DNA of 13,283 nucleotides from Candidatus Atribacteria bacterium. GTDB lineage: Bacteria; Atribacterota; Atribacteria; Atribacterales; Atribacteraceae. Each line of letters opens with the position of its first letter. Position 1 is the stretch's first letter. The position numbers and the translations under genes were made by a program. Below, piece after piece: positions 6,354 through 13,283 of the stretch. Below the pieces are notes generated by a model. It made no database searches. It saw only the letters and a program-made list of their open reading frames with translations, and was not told the DNA's origin. The stretch is from positions 1-13,283 of the forward strand of contig JAPLGF010000075.1 of the NCBI GenBank assembly GCA_026390275.1. Reading direction: 5' to 3'.

Positions 6354-6889
6354 GAGAGATGGATATACCCATGACCAAAGAAGAAGTAAGGGCCATATCC
6401 CTCTCGAAATTGAGACTTAAAAAGAACAGTACGGTATGGGATATCGGTTCTGGAACCGGGTCAGTCTCCGTGGAAAGCGCTTTGTACTGTTCGGAAGGCT
6501 TAGTGTATGCAGTGGAGAGGAATGAAAAGGCCCTGGAGCTTCTCCGGCAAAATGCCAAAATGTTTGGAACCAACAATTTAGTACCGATTCAAGGCCAAGC
6601 TCCGGAGATACTCTTTCGTCTCCCAACACCCGATAGAGTTTTTATTGGTGGTTCGGGGGGGAAAATCAAAGAAATTTTGGAAATTGTCCGGCAAAATCTC
6701 AGGGTGGGCGGAGTTATCGTTATCAATGCCATTATATTAGAAACAATCTGTCAGGCTCAAGATTTTTTCTCAACCGGTGGCTTCGAAGTGGAAATGATCT
6801 ATGTAAACATTGCCAAATCATCAAAAGTAGGTTCCAGTGCCATGCTGTTGGCCGGGAATCCAGTCTTTATTATATCGGCAACCTGTTGA
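6311..6889 (+). CDS. cbiT: CbiT, cobalt-precorrin-6B C15-methyltransferase (decarboxylating)
   Basis: CbiT methylates C15 and removes the C12 acetate carboxylate. The 192-residue product starts with WEYAFGIPDECF and PMTKEEVRA, the usual CbiT entry. The class I SAM motif VWDIGSGTG lies at 42-50, followed by VYAVERNEKA (SAM ribose acid), GQAPEIL, VFIGGSGG, and NAIILET. GTG 6311 is the best start because GIPDE..MTKEEVR is part of the conserved core and GGTGAT lies about 4 bases upstream. It overlaps cbiE by 43 bases in another frame, which implies translational coupling. Confidence 0.95.
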   Translation: MWEYAFGIPDECFIREMDIPMTKEEVRAISLSKLRLKKNSTVWDIGSGTGSVSVESALYCSEGLVYAVERNEKALELLRQNAKMFGTNNLVPIQGQAPEILFRLPTPDRVFIGGSGGKIKEILEIVRQNLRVGGVIVINAIILETICQAQDFFSTGGFEVEMIYVNIAKSSKVGSSAMLLAGNPVFIISATC

Positions 6890-6914
6890 TTTTCTTTATG
6901 AGGAGTATCCAATT

Positions 6915-7604
6915 ATGTCAAAAAACCTTCCGGCAAAATTATATGGAGTAGGGGTAGGTCCTGGAGATCCTGAGCTCATAACGATCAAGGCCGTAAAAAC
7001 TCTGGAACAAGTGGACCTGGTTATTGCTCCATCAGGTAGTGGAGAAAGTATTGCTTTTAAGATTGCTCGACCCTATATCAGAGGGGAGGTTTTGCCGCTT
7101 GAATTTCCCATGACCCGGAATCAATCTGTCATCGAATCCAAATGGAGTGAAAATGTCAAAAAAATTAAGGGATACCTTCAAAAAGGTAAGGACATAGCCT
7201 TTATCACTCTTGGTGATCCCATGATTTACAGTACGTACATTTATCTTTTGGAAAGAATGGCAGGTTTTGAGGTGGTTACAATTCCTGGTATTACTTCTTA
7301 TTCGGCGGCGGCGGCACGACTCAACATGCCCATAGCCTGGGGGAATATGCCTTTTGTAGTAACGCCTGCGGATGATAACGAGACCATGGAGAAGATACTC
7401 GATGCTTTTGAAAGTATCGTATTAGTGAAGGTTTCTGGTAACTATGATGATACATTGAGTCTGTTGAAAGTGAAGGGTTTTAAAGCAGTGCTCGTCATGA
7501 AAAGTGGTCATGATGATGAAGAAATGAGCTTTGATTTGGAAAAATACCGGAACAAAAAAATCGATTACTTATCTCTCATTATCGGAAGGAAGATGAGTGG
7601 ATGA
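6915..7604 (+). CDS. cbiL: CbiL, cobalt-factor II / precorrin-2 C20-methyltransferase
   Basis: CbiL adds the C20 methyl to cobalt-factor II, the first ring methylation after cobalt insertion. The 229-residue product shows GVGVGPGDPELITIKA (11-26), LGDPMIYSTYIYL, and the IPGITSYSAAAARL loop, all typical of the C20 enzyme. LPLEFPMTRN is also a C20-type feature. ATG 6915 is preceded by GAGGAG (6900-6905) at 9 bases. An open frame continues upstream to 6837, but those residues are read inside cbiT and lack family similarity. It overlaps cbiF by ATGA. Confidence 0.95.
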   Translation: MSKNLPAKLYGVGVGPGDPELITIKAVKTLEQVDLVIAPSGSGESIAFKIARPYIRGEVLPLEFPMTRNQSVIESKWSENVKKIKGYLQKGKDIAFITLGDPMIYSTYIYLLERMAGFEVVTIPGITSYSAAAARLNMPIAWGNMPFVVTPADDNETMEKILDAFESIVLVKVSGNYDDTLSLLKVKGFKAVLVMKSGHDDEEMSFDLEKYRNKKIDYLSLIIGRKMSG

Positions 7605-8449
7605 TATACTTCATCGGTGCCGGTCCCGGAGATGTGGAACTCATCACCGTGAAGGGAAAGAACCTCATGGGGATCTGTGATGTGATCATATATACTGGGT
7701 CTCTCATCAATCATGAAATATTGAGATACGCGAAAAATGAAGCTAAAACATTTGACAGCTCATGCCTGCACTTAGAGGAAATTATCGAAATTATGAAGAA
7801 AGCGCAGGAAACAGGTTTGGATGTTGCCCGACTCCATACGGGGGATCCCACTATCTACAGTGCTATAAGAGAGCAGATGGAGAAGCTGGATGAAATTGGG
7901 TTACCCTACGAAGTCATCCCGGGGGTTAGTTCTCTTGCGGCAGCAGCAGCGGTACTCAAAAAAGAACTTACGGTACCCGGAGTGAGTCAAACCATCATTA
8001 TTACCAGAGTAGGGGGGAGGACCCCCATCCCGGCGGAGGAAAATCTGGAGTTCCTGGCAGAACGCGGGGCTACCATGGCAATATTTTTAAGTGTTGACAG
8101 GATAGAAAAGATAGCAACCGATCTGGCAAAGAGCTACGGACCGGATATGCCGGCAGCGGTAGTATATAAAGCAACCTGGCCAGAGCAAAGAGTCGTGATT
8201 GGAACCCTCAGGAACATCGCGGAAAAAACGAAGGGACAAGCAATAGACCGGACTGCCCTCGTTCTAGTGGGAAATTTTCTGGATGGAAAATTTGAGTTTT
8301 CCAGATTGTATCATCCTGACTTCAGTCATGGTTTTCGAGGTGGTATAGAAAAAAAGGATGGGTCTGAGATTAAAGGAAAACCAGGACACACGGCAAAAAC
8401 AGAACGCGGGGAAAAAAAAAGAATGCCATACTACCGGGAAGAGGGATGA
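7601..8449 (+). CDS. cbiF: CbiF, cobalt-precorrin-4 C11-methyltransferase, with an extended C-terminus
   Basis: CbiF methylates C11 of cobalt-precorrin-4. The 282-residue product begins MIYFIGAGPGDVELITVKG, then has the HTGDPTIYSAI loop, PGVSSLAAAAAVL, and TRVGGRTPIP, a C11-enzyme signature. The usual C-terminus SRLYHPDFSHGFR ends at residue 246. Beyond it is a 36-residue, Lys/Glu/Gly-rich tail (from base 8339) that I do not recognise. It contains a run of nine A (8412-8420) and seven A (8349-8355). The tail's TGA overlaps the cbiG ATG, so the longer frame fits the operon's coupling pattern. Confidence 0.95.
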   Translation: MIYFIGAGPGDVELITVKGKNLMGICDVIIYTGSLINHEILRYAKNEAKTFDSSCLHLEEIIEIMKKAQETGLDVARLHTGDPTIYSAIREQMEKLDEIGLPYEVIPGVSSLAAAAAVLKKELTVPGVSQTIIITRVGGRTPIPAEENLEFLAERGATMAIFLSVDRIEKIATDLAKSYGPDMPAAVVYKATWPEQRVVIGTLRNIAEKTKGQAIDRTALVLVGNFLDGKFEFSRLYHPDFSHGFRGGIEKKDGSEIKGKPGHTAKTERGEKKRMPYYREEG

Positions 8450-9567
8450 TGAAAATAGCCGTGATCGCCATTACCAGAAATGGTTCCCGATTAGGAGAGA
8501 AATTAAGAGAAATGCTGGGAGGAGACCTTTATATCCAGGAAAGATTTTGGCAGGAAATAAATAGAGAAAGACCCCTGGAGAAATCCAGAATTTATCCATT
8601 GGAAGGTCATTTCATTGAGTTTATCCACACCATATTTAATAGGTACGACGGTCTTATTTTTCTGTCGGCCGTGGGTATCGCGGTAAGGTCAATCGCAGGT
8701 GTACTGAGGAAAAAGACGACCGATCCGGCGGTAGTTGTGCTGGATGAACAGGGAAAGTTTGCCGTAAGTCTTCTGTCGGGTCACCTGGGAGGAGCAAACG
8801 AGCTGGCCGCCAGGGTGGCTGAACTTCTGAGAGCCGTACCGGTAGTGACTACCGCCAGCGATGGTATCGGTTGTGAAGGGATCGAGGTAACAGCTAAGAA
8901 GATGGGATTATTTATGGAAAAATTTGCTGATTTAAAGAAAGTGACTTCCAGTATCGTTAATGGCGAAAAAGTTGGTTTCCTGATGGACTCTGCTTTTCCA
9001 GCGCGAAAGATCGAGGAGATAAGGGAAAAGTACAAAAGTACTTCGGCTTTTTTTTGCAACGAAATCAACTTTGATGACCCCGATTCTTTTTCGAATCGAA
9101 TTTCCCCTGATACCGCAGCACTTGTCTATATAACTGATTCAAACATCGATCTACCAGACATTCCCTGCATCATTTTAAGGCCCCGGAGTATTGTTCTGGG
9201 TGTGGGGACAAAAAAAGGGGCAGGAGTGGAAGATTTTTTTGCATTGGTGAATCAAGTTTTGAAAAATCTTGATTTAAGTGAAAGTAGTATCGGGAGTGTT
9301 GCTACTATTGATAGAAAGCAACAGGAAGAATGTATTGAAAAGTTCACCCGGTTTTATGAATTGCCACTCATTATTTACAGTACAGTACAGTTAATCGAGG
9401 TAGAAGATCGGTTTCCGGTGTCTTCCTTCGTAAAAAGTGAGGTGGGTGTGGGTTCCGTAGCAAGACCTTCCGCATACCTTGCCAGTTCTTGTGGTGAAGA
9501 GTTGGGGTATTACAAAGAGAGGGGAATAACACTGGCAGTGTATCGGAGGACCCTGTGGGCTGGATAA
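8446..9567 (+). CDS. cbiG: CbiG, cobalt-precorrin-5A hydrolase
   Basis: CbiG opens the ring-A delta-lactone of cobalt-precorrin-5A and releases acetaldehyde, completing ring contraction. The 373-residue product has the N-terminal domain with AVIAITRNG, then FLSAVGIAVR, and SGHLGGANELA (111-121). A middle region with the TTASD..G signature follows. The C-terminal CobE-like domain carries LGVGTKKG and EVGVGSVARPSAYLAS near the end. ATG 8446 overlaps the cbiF stop (ATGA). ATG 8449 directly follows and could also serve. GGGAAGAGGG (8436-8445) is the ribosome site. It overlaps cbiH by 13 bases. Confidence 0.95.
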   Translation: MMKIAVIAITRNGSRLGEKLREMLGGDLYIQERFWQEINRERPLEKSRIYPLEGHFIEFIHTIFNRYDGLIFLSAVGIAVRSIAGVLRKKTTDPAVVVLDEQGKFAVSLLSGHLGGANELAARVAELLRAVPVVTTASDGIGCEGIEVTAKKMGLFMEKFADLKKVTSSIVNGEKVGFLMDSAFPARKIEEIREKYKSTSAFFCNEINFDDPDSFSNRISPDTAALVYITDSNIDLPDIPCIILRPRSIVLGVGTKKGAGVEDFFALVNQVLKNLDLSESSIGSVATIDRKQQEECIEKFTRFYELPLIIYSTVQLIEVEDRFPVSSFVKSEVGVGSVARPSAYLASSCGEELGYYKERGITLAVYRRTLWAG

Positions 9568-10287
9568 AGGCGGTAGGTATAGGACCCGGAAATGAAAGCG
9601 ATATAACAGCCAGAGCTCTGGATGCCTTAAAAGCATGTGATGTGGTTATCGGGTACCGCATTTATCTAAATCTGATAAAACACCTGGTTGCTGGAAAGGT
9701 ACTCATCCAGTCGGGTATGCGAAAAGAAATAGAGAGGGGTAAAAAGGCATTAGATTTGGCTGTACAAGGTCAAAAAGTGTGTGTAGTGAGCAGCGGAGAC
9801 CCTGGAATATACGGTGTTGCCGGGCTTTTATTTGAACTGAAAAAAAAAGGGTGGACAGGACATAGAGGTAGAAGTGATACCGGGGGTGAGTGCCGTTAAT
9901 TCGGTAGCATCCCTCCTGGGGGCACCACTGATGCATGATTTTGCCGTGATCAGCCTTTCAGATCATCTTACATCCTGGGGAACCATAGAAAAAAGGGTGG
10001 AAATGGCTGCCAGGGCAGATTTTGTGATTGCCTTCTATAATCCCAAGAGCCAGGAAAGAGAGAACAATCTTGCCCGGGCGGTGGAAATCCTTCTCCGATA
10101 TAGGGGTCCCCATACACCGGTAGGGATTGTCAAAAATGCAACGAGAAAGGGAGAAATAATAGTAATCACAGAACTCAGCGATGTTTTACGGCACGACGTA
10201 AACATGTCGTCTACTCTTATTATTGGGAACGAATGTACTTTTGTCGATGATGGCAAAATGGTTACCCCGAGAGGATATGTTCTATGA
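9555..10287 (+). CDS. cbiH: CbiH, cobalt-precorrin-3B C17-methyltransferase, split by a one-base frameshift
   Basis: CbiH methylates C17 and contracts the ring. The first part (GTG 9555, after GGAGGA at 9545-9550) reads GWIKAVGIGPGNESDITARALDAL and SSGDPGIYGVAG, then runs out of frame and stops at 9899. The second part continues in the next frame with IEVEVIPGVSAVNSVASLLGAP, SDHLT, FYNPKSQ, VGIVKNATR, and ends TPRGYVL at 10287. The break is at nine A (9840-9848): dropping one A gives LKKKGGQDIEVEVIPGVS and a 243-residue protein of normal length. Upstream, the second frame is closed by TGA 9838-9840. It may be a real mutation, a homopolymer sequence error, or a gene rescued by polymerase slippage. 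Its TGA overlaps cbiJ (ATGA). Confidence 0.9.
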
Positions 10288-11027
10288 TCCTGGTTTTGGC
10301 AGGAACCAAAGATGGGAGAAGTTTAGCGGAGAGTCTTGCAGGAATGGGTTTTTCCGTTTTGGCGAGTACGGTATCAGATTATGGAAACAGTTTCTTTAGT
10401 GGGAATGTAAAGGTCAGGGCTGGAGAGTTGGACCATGATTCTCTCCAGAGACTCCTTAAAGAGAAAGACATACAATTTGTGATTGATGCGACCCATCCCT
10501 TTGCCCGGGAAATCAGCCAAAATGCTATCGATGTATGTCAGAGTGAAAAAATAAAATACATACGGTATGAGCGGAAAGAAACTGGAAACCATCTTTATAC
10601 CGGATTGATACAAGTAAAGGATTTCGACGAAGCAGTGGAAAAGGCAGGAAGTTATCATTCAGTTTTCCTGACCATTGGGAGCAGGAACCTTGACCGCTTC
10701 GCCATCCTCAAGAACCAGGGAAGAAAGGTTATTGCCCGTGTTCTTCCAACCAGTGAAGCTTTAAAAAAATGCCAGGAACTGGGTTTTTTACCCCGGGACG
10801 TTATCGCCATGGAAGGGCCTTTTAGTGTTGGACTGAATTACTACATGTTTAAACACTACCAGGCGAATGTGGTGGTTACAAAGGACAGTGGCCCCGAGGG
10901 TGGGGTCTATGAAAAAATGAAAGCGGCTGCAAAATTACATATTCCAGTTATTCTTGTGGAAAGGTTCCGCCTGAATTACCCGCTGCTGGTTCATAAAACG
11001 GCAGAGTTATTAAAAGAGATTTCTTAG
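10284..11027 (+). CDS. cbiJ: CbiJ, cobalt-precorrin-6A reductase
   Basis: CbiJ reduces cobalt-precorrin-6A to 6B using NAD(P)H in the anaerobic route. The 247-residue product has GTKDGR at 7-12, DATHPFA at 68-74, YIRYER, LTIGSRNL, VIARVLPT, AMEGPFSVGLN, and TKDSGPEGGVYEKMKAA, then IPVILVERF. These are the family blocks in order. ATG 10284 overlaps the cbiH stop. A 52-base gap with AGGAGG separates it from hemA. Confidence 0.96.
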   Translation: MILVLAGTKDGRSLAESLAGMGFSVLASTVSDYGNSFFSGNVKVRAGELDHDSLQRLLKEKDIQFVIDATHPFAREISQNAIDVCQSEKIKYIRYERKETGNHLYTGLIQVKDFDEAVEKAGSYHSVFLTIGSRNLDRFAILKNQGRKVIARVLPTSEALKKCQELGFLPRDVIAMEGPFSVGLNYYMFKHYQANVVVTKDSGPEGGVYEKMKAAAKLHIPVILVERFRLNYPLLVHKTAELLKEIS

Positions 11028-11079
11028 CATCCATTGATACAAAGGGTTCTCCTACTGGGAGAGGAGGCAGAAAATTAGG

Positions 11080-12324
11080 ATGAAACTTGAGACTCTATAT
11101 ATGGTTGGATTTGATAGGAGAGCACCCCTGGAAGTGATTGAAAAAGTGACGTTTGGAAATAAGGTAGGAGATGCTCTGAAAGAATTAAAAAGAATAAAGG
11201 TGATATCGGAAGTGGTGGTACTCTCCACCTGTCACAGAAGTGAAATCTATTTTGTTTCTTCCGATTGTAGCCAGACTGTTATTAATGAATTCTTTGGTCG
11301 TTTCTTTAAGATAGATTTCCCTCCGTTGTCTTTATATCTTTTGAGTTTGAGAGGATGCGCGGTTGTCGAACACCTCTTCCGGGTGGCTTGCGGCCTGGAG
11401 TCCATGGTGCTGGGTGAAGGACAAATACTGGGGCAGGTAAGAGATGCCTGGGACATAGCCCGGGATGCTGATGCCACTGGTATGATTTTAAACCAGCTTT
11501 TTGGATATGCAGTAACCTGTGGGAAAAAAGCAAGGGCCCAGACCAGCATCACCGACTATCCGCTTTCCATAAGCTATATTGCAGTCAAATTTATTGAAAA
11601 GGTGTTTGGAGATCTGAGTAACAGGAAGGCTTATGTAATCGGTACCGGTGAAATGGGTCGTCATGCCATCAAACACCTTTTGGAAAGAGGCCTTCAAAAT
11701 GTTTGCATCTCAAACCATAATCTTTCGAAAGCAGAAGAATTAAAACGGGAGATACCGGAAGTTGTGATCATACCCTGTGAACAGAAATACCAGCAGATTG
11801 CCCAAAGCGATATTGTCATCAGTGCTACCAGTGCACCACACTACACTTTGGATGACGCGAGATTCGGGACCAGTTACCATGGTAGAAAAATATGCCTGGT
11901 AGATATTGCCGTACCTCGGGATATTGATCCCCGAATAGGAACAAGAGAAGGGGTTAACCTGTATACCATCGATGATCTCAAGGAAACCGCCAAAAATAAC
12001 CAAAAATTAAGGGAAAATCTCATTGGAGAAATCGAAAGTATGATAGAGAAAGCAGTTAAAAGATACATCAAATGGTATAACTCCATAGTTATTGTTCCCC
12101 TCATAAAGTACCTCAACGGCTTTGCTCGAGAAACCAGTCTTTTAGAATATGAAAGGGTAGTCAATGAACTCCCGGATATAGAGGAAGATAAAAAGGAAAA
12201 TATTAAGCAAGCCCTGGAAAGAGTTGGAACCAAGATAGTACGACGTTATCTTCTTAGATTGAAAGTCTTGGCCGAAGCAGGTGAGCTTACTCCCCAGGTA
12301 TTGAAGGTTTTCCAGGAAAAGTAG
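11080..12324 (+). CDS. hemA: HemA, glutamyl-tRNA reductase
   Basis: HemA reduces glutamyl-tRNA(Glu) to glutamate-1-semialdehyde with NADPH, the first committed step of tetrapyrrole synthesis. The 414-residue product shows the catalytic Cys51 in LSTCHRSEIY. GLESMVLGEGQILGQVRDAW follows at 105-124, VIGTGEMG for NADPH at about 186-193, and VDIAVPRDIDP and YTIDDL before a helical dimerisation tail. Family members nearly always have STCNR, so His52 is unusual. The N-terminal substrate loop reads GFDRRAP instead of G-x-N/D-H/Y-x-x-AP, and the usual NRT after the third NADPH-domain strand is NHN. AGGAGG lies 12 bases upstream of ATG 11080, with a weak AGGA closer in. Confidence 0.94.
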   Translation: MKLETLYMVGFDRRAPLEVIEKVTFGNKVGDALKELKRIKVISEVVVLSTCHRSEIYFVSSDCSQTVINEFFGRFFKIDFPPLSLYLLSLRGCAVVEHLFRVACGLESMVLGEGQILGQVRDAWDIARDADATGMILNQLFGYAVTCGKKARAQTSITDYPLSISYIAVKFIEKVFGDLSNRKAYVIGTGEMGRHAIKHLLERGLQNVCISNHNLSKAEELKREIPEVVIIPCEQKYQQIAQSDIVISATSAPHYTLDDARFGTSYHGRKICLVDIAVPRDIDPRIGTREGVNLYTIDDLKETAKNNQKLRENLIGEIESMIEKAVKRYIKWYNSIVIVPLIKYLNGFARETSLLEYERVVNELPDIEEDKKENIKQALERVGTKIVRRYLLRLKVLAEAGELTPQVLKVFQEK

Positions 12325-12335
12325 AATGGTGCTTT

Positions 12336-12341
12336 AGGAGG
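12336..12341 (+). promoter_or_regulatory. AGGAGG ribosome site abutting the hemC start
   Basis: A perfect AGGAGG ends at 12341, directly touching TTG 12342, the only conventional start codon in the hemC frame near the conserved N-terminus. Normal spacing would be about 5-9 bases. In-frame ACG lies at 12351 (nine bases after) and CTG at 12360 (eighteen bases after). The true start is therefore uncertain. Confidence 0.7.
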
Positions 12342-13235
12342 TTGGCAGAAACGGGTAAACTGATACGCTTTGGAACGAGGGAAAGTCAGCTGGCGCTTAT
12401 CCAGACGGGTATTGTCATCAGGGAATTGAAAAGTTTTTTCCTCGATTGGGAAATGGAAATAATCGGCATAAAAACTCAGGGAGACACGAGCATTGACACT
12501 ACCCTCAGCGATGTTGGTGGGAAGGAACTTTTTGTGAAGGAGATAGAGGAGGCCTTGTTTTCTGGTGTCATTCACCTGGCAGTGCATAGTATGAAAGATG
12601 TTCCTTATGAGTTGCCAAAAGGTCTCTGTATAGTAGCTATGACCGTGAGAGAAGATCCAAGAGATGTATTTATTTCTGTTGATGGAAAAAAATTTGATGA
12701 ACTCGAGGATGGTGCTCGCATCGGTACATCCAGCGCAAGAAGGGCCATACAGCTGAAGGAAATCAATCCTGGCATTGACGTGGTGCCTCTTCGGGGGAAC
12801 GTTTCGACCAGGATCGCAAAGATGAAAGAGCATCGTCTTGATGGTATTGTGTTAGCCGCGGCAGGAATACACCGACTAGGCATGGGTCATGTCATCACGG
12901 AATATTTTACCACGGATATCATGGTACCTGCTATCGGACAAGGCGTTTTGGCAGTAGAGGCGTGCATTGGTGGAGAATTCAATTTTGTTCCCCGTTGTAT
13001 AAATCACCTAGATACAGAAATTGCCGTAAGGGCTGAAAGAGCTTTTATGAAGACCCTCGGAGGAAGTTGCCGGGTGCCCATTGGTGCGTATGCGGAAGTC
13101 AAAGGTGGAACCATGTTTCTGATCGGCCTGGTAGAGCGAAATGGGAAAATAAAAAAAGGCAAATTATCCGGTGAGGCATCCCAGGCAGAAGACATTGGTA
13201 TGAAACTTGCCCTGGAACTTGGGGGAAAAACGTGA
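12342..13235 (+). CDS. hemC: HemC, hydroxymethylbilane synthase (porphobilinogen deaminase)
   Basis: HemC joins four porphobilinogen units into hydroxymethylbilane on a covalent dipyrromethane cofactor. Numbered from TTG 12342 (297 residues), the product has IRFGTRESQLAL near the N-terminus. TLSDVGGKELFVKEIE and HLAVHSMKDVP follow, with the catalytic Asp at 86. RDVFIS and GTSSARRAIQL come next, then PLRGNVSTRIAKM. GGSCRVPIGAYAE carries the cofactor-binding Cys243. All key residues are present. The start is unsettled: see the adjoining ribosome site. TTG 12342 would be translated by coupling to hemA, whose stop is 17 bases upstream. Its TGA overlaps a GTG (GTGA). Confidence 0.94.
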   Translation: MAETGKLIRFGTRESQLALIQTGIVIRELKSFFLDWEMEIIGIKTQGDTSIDTTLSDVGGKELFVKEIEEALFSGVIHLAVHSMKDVPYELPKGLCIVAMTVREDPRDVFISVDGKKFDELEDGARIGTSSARRAIQLKEINPGIDVVPLRGNVSTRIAKMKEHRLDGIVLAAAGIHRLGMGHVITEYFTTDIMVPAIGQGVLAVEACIGGEFNFVPRCINHLDTEIAVRAERAFMKTLGGSCRVPIGAYAEVKGGTMFLIGLVERNGKIKKGKLSGEASQAEDIGMKLALELGGKT

Positions 13236-13283
13236 AAGGGAAAGTGTATCTTATCGGTGCAGGTCCCGGTGAACCGGAATTAT
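13232..13283 (+). CDS. cobA: CobA-like uroporphyrinogen-III C-methyltransferase, N-terminal fragment
   Basis: GTG 13232 overlaps the hemC stop and opens a frame reading VKGKVYLIGAGPGEPEL to the window edge (17 codons). K-V-Y-L-(I/V)-GAGPG-(D/E)-PEL is the standard opening of uroporphyrinogen-III methyltransferase, which makes precorrin-2 with two SAM. The position right after hemC supports that, and in many anaerobes this gene is fused to hemD. The motif is shared with other corrin methylases, so the specific assignment rests partly on context. Confidence 0.8.
   Translation, partial: MKGKVYLIGAGPGEPEL

Noticed and set aside
8358..8564. + strand 68-codon frame across the cbiF/cbiG junction
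   Set aside because: A shadow frame over the CbiF tail and the conserved CbiG start; its product is low-complexity and resembles nothing.
9377..9391. Three copies of ACAGT in cbiG
   Set aside because: A 15-base microrepeat in a well-conserved coding region, read without frame damage; its likeness to the IS end (TACAGTACA) is short enough to be chance.
9840..9850. dnaX-like A-AAA-AAG heptamer as a programmed -1 frameshift in cbiH
   Set aside because: A -1 shift leads to the wrong frame; +1 (or one A less) is needed to join the two halves.
11046..11066. Small hairpin TCTCC/GGAGA before hemA as a regulator or terminator
   Set aside because: Five base pairs and no T-run; it simply reflects the complement of a ribosome site.
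12246..12833. Long minus-strand open frame (195 codons) opposite hemC
   Set aside because: It mirrors hemC and the hemA end, has no ribosome site or family similarity, while the + strand carries all HemC catalytic residues.
1..13283. CRISPR arrays, tRNA or rRNA genes, phage genes, toxin-antitoxin pairs
   Set aside because: Looked for on both strands; no regularly spaced repeats, no cloverleaf or rRNA motifs, and no matching reading frames seen.

Overview
The window is the front part of one large anaerobic (cobalt-early) cobalamin operon, all on the + strand. It is preceded by a B12 riboswitch and, at the extreme left, by the end of an insertion sequence pointing the other way. The early cobalt chelatase CbiX, the use of CbiD, CbiG and CbiJ, and the absence of oxygen-dependent Cob enzymes suggest an anaerobic bacterium. 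Moderate GC, strong AGGAGG ribosome sites, frequent GTG/TTG starts and terminator-type riboswitch control fit a Clostridia-like Firmicute or another deep-branching anaerobe. I cannot assign the species from the sequence.

Layout. 1-142: terminus of an IS3-like element with the start of an OrfA-type transposase on the minus strand. 143-745: no protein gene, but a sigma-A-type promoter (274-301), a cobalamin riboswitch (about 321-508), a strong intrinsic terminator (549-586) and an AT-rich leader. 746-3767: the cobalt ECF transporter CbiM, CbiN, CbiQ and CbiO, with CbiO continuing in frame into a CbiX cobaltochelatase domain. 3889-11027: cbiC, cbiD, cbiE, cbiT, cbiL, cbiF, cbiG, cbiH and cbiJ, in tightly overlapping order. 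11080-13283: hemA, hemC and the first codons of a cobA-like uroporphyrinogen-III methyltransferase.

How the genes work together. CbiMNQO brings in cobalt and CbiX inserts it into sirohydrochlorin. CbiL, H, F, G, D, J, T, E and C then carry the ring through the methylations, ring contraction, reduction, decarboxylation and methyl shift to cobyrinic acid. HemA, HemC and CobA supply the precursor from glutamyl-tRNA towards precorrin-2. Between sirohydrochlorin and cobyrinic acid every expected step is represented. The amidases (cbiA, cbiP), cbiB, the nucleotide-loop genes, hemL, hemB and hemD lie outside or downstream.

Most notable points: (1) a CbiO-CbiX fusion joining a cobalt-importer ATPase to the cobalt chelatase, with an in-frame 18-bp tandem duplication at the junction; (2) cbiH is split by one extra base in a run of nine A, where removing one A restores a normal-length enzyme; (3) the riboswitch P1 strand carries the same hexamer as the terminator's 5' arm, giving an explicit switching model; (4) hemC has a perfect AGGAGG directly abutting its only conventional start codon; (5) HemA has unusual residues next to its catalytic cysteine and in its NADPH site.
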